From the NCBI GenBank assembly GCA_002633005.1, contig NMRA01000068.1, positions 607,437-671,436 of the forward strand: 64,000 nucleotides of DNA, given 5' to 3'. The notes under the pieces are model-generated. The model made no database searches. It was given only the letters and a program-made list of their open reading frames with translations, and had not been told where the DNA came from. The DNA comes from Phoronis australis (taxonomy: Eukaryota; Phoronida; Phoronidae). Both the position numbers and the translations under genes were made by a program. Of this stretch, positions 37,201 through 49,200 are shown piece by piece. Every line of letters begins with the position of its first letter. Within the stretch, counting starts at the first letter, position 1.

Positions 37201-40200
37201 TATGTTAAGTATATGCGTTGCTGTTGTTGGATAGCCAATCATGTATGAGTTGGGGATTTATTTCTAAATACGTTGCAAAACGGGTTTTGTGAATGTTTTG
37301 GAGCACATGGGATTTTAGCTTGGCTAGACTGTCAATAGAAGATAGCTGATCTGATTCATTTGGATGTATAAGACATTGTAAGACTTGCCCAGTCGGGCTT
37401 CTTTCATTAATTGGTTTATGAATTGGAGTCACAATGTGTGAATTCGCTGAATTTCCGTGGTTCTGCAGCTTTTTAAAGAATTTCCTTTATTTCTCTTAAA
37501 ATCATTTGTTTTACATGCCAGGTTCCTGGTTCTATTAAAGCAACATGTTTGCTGGTAGTACTTCTTACACCAACTAACCTTTCAAACTGGCATTATACAA
37601 CGTTTCAGCTCCAGGGTATGAGTCTGAATGCCAAGTTATAGACCTACTCGATCAAACTGTGCGAATTTGTGCAAATTGGTTTTCTGTTGGCAACTAATGT
37701 GCATATTGCACCAAGTCAGGTAAAAATTGAACCACTTCGGCCTCTGATGAGTTAGGAATGATGTCTGCTTGGAAATCGCATTTTGATGTTGAAATTCTGC
37801 AGATTGTTATTTAGAGAACTGATATGCACTGTGTCTTTTAAGTTATTCAGTGCTGATATATATCCAAAGTTCATTGCTCGCTAAATTGACCCATTGGTTC
37901 CTTAGGTGATCATCCATTGTATCTCTGGTGTAAGCAATGCATGTCATGTCCGTTGCTCTTATCATCCACTTTCAGCTGTTCCTGTTCAACTTTTATCCAT
38001 TTCTTCAGCGATTTATTCAGCCACATCAGAGAGGTAAGTCAACAACCCTGCTTCCACCACACGGGTGTCATCCTATCATCTCCATCCCTCCATTATATTC
38101 CTGGGCCCCTCTTCCCCTGTGTTTTTACTTAAAGGAGAATGCCACCCAAAAAACAACCTATTTTGCATCAATTTAGATTGAGTAATTCTACTCGATAATG
38201 GAACGTTCTGTTGCGTTACCTGACACCTGACGGCAGACAGAGGTGTTGAAATTATCTAATGACGTCATTGGTTTCACACGCATTCTGTTCAGCAGTTCAC
38301 AACACATTTTACTGGTGTCAGCTTATCACTTGAATTCATCGTTTAACACCAATAAATCATCAAAACCCTTAAAAATACACAGTCACGGAGTTCTTATAAA
38401 AACTTGTTGTTTTATTTCGCTGTTACGGGTTTATTGGTATTTGGACACACCGTAGCCTACAAAGTTCGGCAGGCCAGTTTACCAAGGTCCGTAGCAGGAG
38501 GTTGGGGTCTGTTCGGAGATAAATTCGAAGTAATCTTCCGTGAAATACAGACAGGAGAACCTAGATCTGTGTTGTTTATACTAATGTGATTTTTTGAGTT
38601 CTAAACAGGCAAAATGCTTGTTATCCTAGCCAGTGGCTCGGAACTCGATCAGGCCCATCGCGGCCACCGGGACTGGCACGAACATAAACCAGCTTGAGTT
38701 GGAAACTAAACCTCCAGTCACAAAAAGACTATAGTGAGCCAAGGAATGTGCAGGTAATTATTTATGTGAATTAGCCATGAAAATAAAAATCTACTTACTT
38801 GTCGGGGGTCCGCGACATCGGGTTCACCTTTCACAGACCATCCGGGCAATGGTTGTACAGTAACAATGATTTGAATAATGTTATTGTTTTGTATTTCTAA
38901 ATAAAGTTTCCCCTAACATGTGACCATAGCGTATAAAATCGAGTAATTGTTTCACAACAGCTTTCTGTCAGCAAACACTGATTTAGCATGCGCTCACACG
39001 GCCTCGGTGCCAGCGTATAAAATCGAGTAATTGTTTCACAACAGCTTTCTGTCAGCAAACACTGATTTAGCATGCGCTCACACGGCCTCGGTGCCTGGTC
39101 AATTACCAGTTTGTTGCCAGCATCAAAGTCCGGTAACGCAGTGGTTTATACATTGCTGGCTTCTCAACATTTGCACTCACGAATACTGCAAAGGCATTAC
39201 AAATTGTATCTTATGAAACAGACTTTGTTTCAGTGTCATATAAGCATTTGTTAGGATGAGAATAATTCATTTTGAAACAGAACGCAGAATAATAAACGTC
39301 CACATGGCAACTTGCCCGGTGCCAATCCCGACTTAGTCAAGAGCTCATCCGACGAAGACTTCACGGGTCGGATCGTTAGGTTTCACAGGCTATCAGTTTG
39401 AACCGGAATACACTGATCAGGAAATACTAAGAGAGGCACCATGAACATGCGCAGGCAACGGAACGTATGGATAGTTCTTTGGTAAGCCAGAATCCGTCAG
39501 AGAAATCACTGTCGCCAAAATGCCGGCCACAGACACGGAGATGTTTCATGGCCTCATACTTGCTATTAACAGCGTACCTTTCATTCTTCACTACCGCGAG
39601 CCACTTCCTAAGTATTCCGGGCTCTCGAGGAAGTCGAAAAAACTTTATACCCGCTTTCTTCGCTGCTTCATAGTTCGGACAAGCGGGAACGATGCACCGC
39701 AATATAGCGGCATTCACAGGTTAACACAACACCTTTCGGTAAGGTGAGGTCGACCGTATAAGAGGTGATGAGGATAGAGACCGATTAAGACGGTAAAAAA
39801 GACTAAATCGGTTGGCATTCTCCTTTAACTTTTCAGGCTTCACAACTAACTGATAATATAATCTTATGCTTGCTTGTCTGACAAAGTGAAGTTGTAGGTA
39901 AGACATTAATGAAAAAATAAATATTTTCTTGGCAGTGTTTTTCAAAGGAAGTGGTTGATAAATTAAGTAGTATTTTTTTATTTTATTTAATTGATTTGAT
40001 TTGATTTCATCAGCATTAACTATATAAAATGATAGTTGGGGGTGGATGACTCTGAGGATATCTATATTAGACATGAACAACAGTTTACTATTGACCTGCT
40101 TGTAATTTTCAGAGGTTACCAAGATCCTTCTTTCTGCTGCTCAGGCAAGCCACGAACTTGTGCCACCAGATGTAAGTTGCTATAAATTGGTCGTGTGTGG

Positions 40201-43200
40201 GCTTGGATTGCTTGAAGTCCACATGAACATTTTTCACGCTTCAAAACAATCTGGCAACCAGTCCGTTGCTTAATAGTCTCCGTCTTCAAAACTGGTTCAA
40301 GATGCGACAGTGTTGACTAGCTTGATGTGGAAGTCGACATAGAGTATCTTTTTCCAGCCATATACGCAAGAAGGGTTGCTGGTAAATAACCCCAGGCATA
40401 AGTGGGAGTGTGGAATAATTTTTTCAACATTCATCTTATGTTGATTCACAGAACATTACAGTATTCACCCTAATAAGCACCCATGCCCCTATAAGCACTC
40501 CCACATGTTTTCAGACTTCACTGAAATAAGCTCCCAGCCCACGACGGCAGTACTATACATTTTCAAAATTTACATGGTTTCTGATGGAAGTTTTGGCAAT
40601 TGGTCTATATTCAGAGAAGTTTCTGAATTTTTGCTGCTAAGTTGCGAATATCAAACTGTCTGAATGCTTTTCTGGCCTTAGTTTTGGTAAGGTTACCTAT
40701 TGTGGACTCAATCTTGATAAGTTCAGTTGGAGATTTAGTTTCGATTAGTATTGTGATTGTAGTGGATTTTGTGTTTGCGTTTGAACTTAATTAAGGATAA
40801 TCTAGAATTATATAGTCCCATTTATATGTGTCAAATATACACCCATACGTAAATATGACATAAAAAATTTAATTATCTGTACGTAAATATGATATAAAGA
40901 TAATAATACACATTGTACCAGACATGTGCAGGCCTCTCATGTGGGTCCATTGCACCGATCACCTAGAACCATTTTTGTGCTTTATAGTTAAACCGAGCTG
41001 AGGAGCTAGAGACCTGATTTAAGGTCCTTGCAGTGTGCCCCAGTGGACCTTGAACCTACGACCTTGAGTAAGGGGAGCAGCCACCTATCCCACTAGGCCA
41101 CATTGCCACCTCTTATATGTTAATATACACCATACGTAAATATACCCCGTAGTGTAAATGCACTTTTATATGCCAATAAAGAAAAATGATATGCACTTGG
41201 CAAAGACCATGGAACCTTTTATTTCCAAGAGTGGGGGCAACTTTGCAACATGAGTAGTCTGCTGCTAGCAAGAACAAAACTCCACTATTGTCTTGAGGCT
41301 GAATTGATGGTGGGATTATCTCACAAACGACAAAGAAAGACCGAGGTATTGGTAGCAGAAAACTCTAAATTAAAGAAGACTTGAAAGTCTTAGGACTTAA
41401 ATTTTATTTTTGAATGAGACCTCAACACCGTCAAGTACCAAGAGTCCCAAATACTGAAAAACAAATCAAATTGTAATATGCAGGGATGTCATCACACAAT
41501 TTTGTTGGTCTCGTCATTGAACTGGTTGTTGAGAAGTCGGCCACTGGCTGGGGGTATACCAAAGATGATTGAGATTGTTGAAAAACCACTCGCAATATCG
41601 TTTGCGTCATATGGTACACCGCTGTCTTTCTTCCATCTCAAGATTCAGTTTTCAAGTTCAACTTTACACGTATCAGACTCCATCATTTTTCTGTCAATGA
41701 AAGAAGAGAAGATTCAAACTGAGTGTTGCTATTTCTCAGTTGAGACTTGACGGCACTGAGGGCTAATTCTAATTTACTTCGCTTGCCAGTACCTTTTCTG
41801 CAGAATTCTGCTTTACCCTATAAGTTTTTTACTTACTTACTGGTGGAAACCTCAATCATCTAATCGCTGTGGTTGCTTTGTGTTGCGACATCAACCGCAG
41901 TATCCTCATTTTTTGACAAAGCAATTTCATGCCTGTCATTTTTCTCTTCAATCAGTGGTTCTATACCTTTGATAACTAGAAAAATAAGTAGATAAACATT
42001 TCAGCAATGAAAAATAACTGAGTTATTACAGCATTATGTTACTTTAAAGGTAGTTATGTAATATGTAGATTTGGACTGGCATCAATTCTAATAAACAATA
42101 AACCTTGCGCATAATGGAAACTGCCGACGTATTCCAAATATTAACTATTTACCTTCATCTTAGCTTTCACCATCATCCTCGTCATTTCCTTTAAACTTTT
42201 TTGTGCTTCCACTGCACGTCATCATGCCTTCCACCACCTTCAGTGGTGATGATACTGGGCATTGTTTAAGAATATGCAGAGGCTGTTTTTGAGCCTTTTT
42301 ACTGTCTCTCTAGTACTGTTGTATTCTGACGTTGCATTGTTGCCCATTTTCTTTTCGCAGCCCTAGGGATCTTTTCCTTTTGGGAGCCTACTGTAGATGG
42401 CAATTTTGGTACGTTTTGGGTCATCTAGCATGTCTTCAACATCCTGTTCTTACTGTAGGGGCAACAGACACCTCGTTTCCTCCTCAGTCCACGCTTGGCC
42501 TCGCTTCTTTTTGGCTGCCATTTCTGCTCTGAAGCGTGGCTTACAAGGTTGAAATTATTGCAATGACCTTTTAGGTAGAATGATATAACCTTTACACTGA
42601 TTTTTTTGTTCAAGAAAATTGCATGGCATCCATATTTGCAAGGTGTATATTTGCAGGGTGTATATTTGCACATAGGTAAATTTACATTTACACGACCTGT
42701 GGAGGTGGTGTGTATATACACCCAAATGTAGCTTTACACTTCAATGTACTTGCGATGATATGGCAAAATACTCACTGTACGTAAAGATACACTTGGGTGT
42801 AAATGCCATCCTGTATATGCTTATAATTTCATGTTCTTTGATAATTCAGTAATCATGTACAAACTGAGGTGACCATGTTGAGTAATGACGTTTTACCATT
42901 GTCCTTTCTGTATCATGTCTCATTTGCCTACTTTAAATTTCAGATAATTGAACAGCTGTTGAAAGCAATAGCAAATAACTTCATCACAGAAAGGAATTCC
43001 AGTGAGGTGATGGCTGTGGGGTAAGGTTCTTGCTGTGAGAGAAAGTCAGAAACAGACTAGTACAGTGTAGTTGTGACTAGACGGGTCCATTCTCAGTTAC
43101 AGAATGAATTATCCAACTTAGTATCTGCCTGTTACTTTCTCTTTATCTGTCACTAGGGAAGACTGCTCTGACGAGGAATCCAGCTTTCATCCAGCCATCA

Positions 43201-46200
43201 TGACTGGGGAGTTTGGGTCATTTTGTCTGAATACTGTAACTAAGCAACATATGCTGACCTTCCCAACAAGGGCACAGTTTGGTTTACTTGTCACGTAGCG
43301 CGAGGCTCGTGGTCTAAAAATTGGACTGTCGGATATTATTGATAAATTGAAGACGTTACTGTAGAATTTTAGCTTCGTAGGTTAGGCATTTTTCGCATGT
43401 ATACACGTTCATGGGCTGGGTGCTTATTTTAGCAAAATCTGAAGACACATGGGGGGCGCTTATAGGGGCATGGGCGCTTATTAGGGCAAATATGGTACTT
43501 GTTTTTGTTGTTGAAAACATAAATTTTGGAGACAGCTAGTATGACCAATTGCGGTCTATTGATCCAGCAGCGAATTCAGGTGTCGTTGAGTTCACAAAAT
43601 ATGTCATTTAGATTTTTGTTAGGATACCAATGACATGTATGAAAAATGAAGTTGTTTTGAATTTTGACATATTGACTGACTTTTGAAAATATATTGGTTT
43701 TTATATACCGGTAGACTGCTTATTAACTTGGGTGTTTTTAAAGAAAATAAAATGATGTTGCCATAGTAACGTTCTACACGAATGCAGTGTCTGTACTAAC
43801 TTCTTGTGAGTTGATAACTTCGTAACCTTTTTTATCTGATCATTTATCAGTGATAAGAAATCGACATAATTATCGAAATTGGTCCTAATTTTTGCATGAT
43901 GAATAACATCGATTGTTTAATTAAATTTTTTTCACCATACATTTGAATTTAGATGATAGATGTGATTGATATAAACACATCAATTTAAAGATCTTATTGT
44001 GATGAATTGTGGTCAAACAAAATTGCCTGTGTATTGGTTTCAACTTCATAATTTACAAAGTTTGCAGTATTTTGAAAATTTCTGGGTAACACGTCATGGA
44101 TCTTGGTTATTAGAATACCTCAGAAATGTTGTTTCAGTTGGGCTCTTAAATCAAGAAAGTTTGTGTACTTTTTACATTAATTTTATTCCATAAAAGTTTT
44201 ACAATGTCTCATTGTGGTTTCATGGTGATCTTTCAATTTCAGTTACAGTTAACTGTAATTCTTAAAACAGCATCTCTAAAGTCCTTAACATTTACATAAA
44301 ATCATAAAATTTCACACAACTGTTGAAACATGTAGGCTCAATCAAAGCAGCATCAGGAAGTGGAGGATGTCAGTGGTGTGATGAACAAGAATCTATAACC
44401 TCTTGGTACTAATGGCTCGGTATTCCTTTTTCTAGCTTGAATGCTGTTAAAGAGATTTGTGCCCGATGTCCCTTGGCCATGTCTGAGGACCTTCTTCATG
44501 ACTTATCTGAGTACAAGAACAGTCGAATCAAAAGTGTGTCCATGGCTGGCCGGTCATTGGTTCAACTCTTCAGGAGTGTAAATCCAACACTGCTCCACAA
44601 AAAGGACAGGGTGGGCAGATTTCATATTAATAGCAAGAATATCAGACACGATGTTAATGCGATTTTTTGACAGCAATATTATCTTTAAATTTGTGTTTAC
44701 TTAATACTTATGAAATTAGAAATTACAATGTAATAATTACAAGACTATCAGTAAGAATATGAAGAAGCAATGGTAGTTTAATGCTACTTGTGGGAAGTTC
44801 TGAAATAAATGTAGTGATGGCTTTTCAAACATGATGTACAGGAATGCGTACAGGTGACACCAGTGCATTATTAAAATTTGTCTAGAGTCATAGTAATTTT
44901 CACAGTATTGATTATTCCGACAAACGCAGTTAGACGACACAAGTCCTACAACCGCAAAGTCAATATGATGGATACGCTTTGCAACATACTACAGCAAAAG
45001 ACTGGTTACGATGTGTTTTGATCATTTGTTGCCATATAGAGCTACAGTATTAAAATGGGTGAAGGTTTTGTGGAGAAGAGACAAGTTTCAACTTTGAAAT
45101 AGAAAATACTGTTTATTCATTATTGTTGCATTTTGACAGGGCAAGCCAACAATGGCTATGGAAGAGATAGACGCACTGAGTTATGGTAGTTTAAATGCCA
45201 AGGACTATATCCCTGGAGCAGAATATCTGACTCACAGTGCAGCGGAGGCAGACAAAACTAAGAGCGAAGGTGAGTCGATTGTTACAGTGGAGGTCTGCAA
45301 TATATGTTAGGCGGTCTGAAATAAGTCATTTATTCTGGTACAAAATAATTGCATCTTATTCTTGACTTGCTTTATCAGACTATTCAGTCAACCATGTTTT
45401 GAACATATGAACCTGTGTGTACTTACAAAAATACCATTTTTTATACGCCTACATATTTATTTGTGGACGCATTATGCCGTCATCTATGTCCGTCTGTCCG
45501 ACGTCCGTCTGGCATTCGTCAGGCGTCCATCCGGCGTCTGTTCAGCGTCCGCTGCTCCATCTCCAAAACCGATTGACGTATGTTCATGAAATTTTGCACT
45601 TGTGTTCCTTTTCTGGATGGGACGGCATGAGCGAATTTTCGGACAGATCCGACTGCCGGTGTGCCCCCTAGTGGCAATTTTAGTTTTTTACGTTTTCCTC
45701 AGTCTGTATCTTCAAAGGTCCTCAACATATTTTTACAAAATTTGGCATATTGGCATCTATTAGTCAGACGACGATATCGTCCCGTTTTTGGATGGATTCG
45801 ACGTAGTTTGCACCACCTAGTGGCCATTTTTACTGTTTTTGCATCTGTTTTTTAGCATCCACCCTCTATCAACCAAACCGCTGGAAGCATTATTGTGAAA
45901 ATTGGCGTGTATGTTCTTACTATGAAGAGAACAGTTGATGATGACTTTCCGACGAGTTCGACTACTGTGGCACCTCTTAGTGGCAATTTCTGTATCTTCA
46001 AAGGGCCTCAATGTATTGTCATAAAATTTGGTGTATAGGCTTTTGTTGGTGAGGTGACGCTATCTTCCCGTTCTCAGATGGATTCGACCTAGTTTGCGCC
46101 ACCTGGTGGCCATTTTTACTGTTTTTTAGTCTGTTTTTTGGCGTCCACCCTCAGTCAACCAAACCGCTTTCAGGATAATTTTGAAAATTGGCGTGTATGT

Positions 46201-49200
46201 TTTCACTATGAAGTGGTCGGGTGACGATGATTTTCTGATGACTTCGACTACTGTGGCGCCTCCTAGTGGCAGTTTCATTTTTTTGCACCCATGGCTGTAT
46301 CTCCAAAATCGTTTGTACGATCTTTACTCAATTTAAGAAATGTGTTTATATGTTGACAATGGATGATGATTTTCGGATGGATTTGACTACTGGTGTGCCC
46401 CATGGTGGCAATTTTAGTTTTACGTTTACCTCTTCAAAGGTCCTCAACGAATTTTTATAAAATTTTAAATACGGGCATCTGTATCTCCTAAACTCACTGC
46501 AGGATCTTTATTAAATTTAGTTTGTAAGTGTATTGATATGAAGCTAACAATAGACAATGACAACTTTCAGGCGGATCCAACGAACGGTGTGCCCCCTAGT
46601 GGCAATTTCATTTTATTCTGTTTTCCTTTGTTTCTCTGAAGTTCCATGATGGATTTCTATGAAATTTGGTGTATAGCTTTTTATTTAAGAAGCAATGATA
46701 TGTTCCCGTTTTCGGATGGATTGTATGTTTTTGCGCCATCTAGTGGCCATATTTATGACACAAATAAACAACCCTAAAAGCACACCATTTGCGATGCATT
46801 CTTGGGCGCATTTCAACACTTCGCGTTGCTCTTGTTTTTATTTGAGCAGTCACCAGGTGCACTCTATGAATTGAATGAAACCTGGTGCTATGTCTGTGCT
46901 TGTAATCAGAACTGAGAAGTAGTGTACCTGAGTGTCTTTAATTCTTGTTCTCAGTCTCCTTTTGCTGAAGTCAGAAACGGAAAACCTCAGTCCGCTTTTA
47001 TTATGTACCCACATATTTTTTGTGGGTGCATTATGCTGTCATACTTGTCCGTCCACCTGGTCCATCCGTCCGGTCTGTCCATCCATCCGTTTGGCGTCTG
47101 CTGCTGTATCTCCGAAACCCTTGGTTGTACTTTCATGAAATTTTGCAAATATGTTCGGCGTGCCCCCTACTGGCAATTTTGTTCTTTTACATTTTCCTCT
47201 GTATGTTTGGAATTCATGAACACATTTTCACAAAGTTTGGCAAATATGTATCTACTAGTGAGATAACACTTGCCTTACTGTTTTTTTAATGGATTTGAAT
47301 ATCGAGATAGCCAATAGACCAATTTTATCGAAACTTGTCTCAGGGGTATGTGACTGCAATGCATTGGTACCAAACGATGCGTGAATGAATTCAACTCCTG
47401 CCTGCAGTACCCTCTATTGGCCATGTTTCCTTTCATTTGATTGTTGTTGAAATGACTCCTCAGGTGTTAATGAAACTTGACGTAGGCGTATGGTAAGAAT
47501 GTGCACCTCACCAGTTGATTTTCGTATGGATTTAGCTACCATAACAGCCTCCAATGGCCATTTTACTTTTTGCATAGTGATAAACTGATGGTCAAGTTAT
47601 CAGACCTCAAATAAAACTCAGACAACACCAATTCGGACATGAAATATCTTCAGTTAGACTTCTTAAAACTCAATTTTAATTTTCAATATATAAACATATT
47701 TACAACAGTGGACTCAACCAGACGATTTAATGCTCATGGTCAACACCTAACCAGCAGTGTGGCCCAGTAATAATTGGTTTTGAAGTTTCCAATACTGTGG
47801 GATGACTGAGTGGGTTGAATGATAGCCTGGTGCTTTAGAAATTGTGTAGCATTAGTGGTATTTTTATAGAGTGCACTGAAATAGTGAGATAACAAATACC
47901 CCACCTGCAACCTGAGCAGATTGGTATCTGTTAAGGTCCACCTTCAAAAAGACATGAGCTGTTTTTGCACGGGGAACAGGTGTTATGGTGCCGTAAATAC
48001 CAATTATGAGGCTGTGAAATATTTCCGTGTCTTTGGCTGGCATTATTCTTTTTCAAAATAAATTATTCTCACCCATTGTTTGTATAAAATTGAAACAAAT
48101 TGTCAAAGTCTGTCTCAGTTGATACAATTTGTAATGCCTTAAGTGTGTTCATGAATTCAGATGTTTTGAGAAGTCAGTGAATAAATCATACTGCGTTATC
48201 AGCATCAGATACAATTGTGTGCATTTTTAAGGCTTTTACATTTGAATTTTGATGATTCATTGAATCAGATGTAAAACCTGTGACGTCATTGGTTAATTTC
48301 AGCACCTCCGTCTGCAGTCAGGTAAAAGAACTGAACTTGCTGTTATCAACTAGAACTACTCGATCTAAAGTGATACAAAATACGTTGTTTTTGGTGGCAT
48401 TCTCCTTTACGTGCTTACAAATTATGATAAGGTCACAAAATGGTGGACAAATGATTTTTTTCATAAAAGATGTGTAGCATCAAATTAATGTTGTACCATG
48501 TTGATCGTGATCAATAATTCTTTGGAATTTGGATACATATGAAAGGCACCATTGGGTACTTCAGGTGTGGTTTTGGCTTCTGCAATACAATCTGGTGGGT
48601 ATCCATCACATGTGAAATGATGTTATTTTCAGATGGTTGGGAGTCTTGCGATGAGGAAGAAGGTGATGACTCTGATGGTGAATGGATTGATGTTCATCAC
48701 TCTTCTGATGAGGAACCTAACTGTGACCAGGTAATTAAAGGCATAGTATTTTTATTATCCTCTATTTTTAAATGTTTAAAGTTGCCAGTTTGTGGTTTTA
48801 ATAATTAGTTAATTAGTTGGTGTCGGTTGATTGACTGAAAAACACAAAAAATGCCGTACAATGCAGGCCCATAGCCAGGGGGGTGTTCGAAGGGTTTGAT
48901 TGAACCCCCCTGCGGAAAAGGTCCAGGCCCAGCCTATCCGTTAAAGATGGGATATAGAAGTGATGGACTACAACAACAACAACAACAACAAAATTGTTGC
49001 AGCTACTGGTACTAATAACTACAATGATTATTAAGTTAGAAGTAATTTTGGATTTGCTTCTGATTCAAAGCACTTCGTGTAATCATCAGGTCCTACACGG
49101 CCCCAGGGCCAAACTTCGCTCGAATGTTGTTTGTGTAGATAACACTGAGGATCGTGCAGTCGATTAAAGGAGGCATTCATTGGAATTGAACATGCATGGT

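Larger units (their letters stand above)
38133..39824. mobile_element. Second TTAA-flanked Kolobok-like element with THAP coding
   Basis: TTAA at 38129-38132 and 39825-39828 flanks inverted ends AGGAGAATGCCACCC and GGTTGGCATTCTCCT. Inside are a THAP ORF on the minus strand, a P2X7-like N-terminal remnant on the plus strand, and an exact 84-bp duplication with a TATAAAA box. Related partial copies lie at 19984 and 48270. The transposase core is missing, so this is a non-autonomous internal-deletion derivative of 1692 bp, inserted in the intron between visible exons 10 and 11. Confidence 0.85.
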
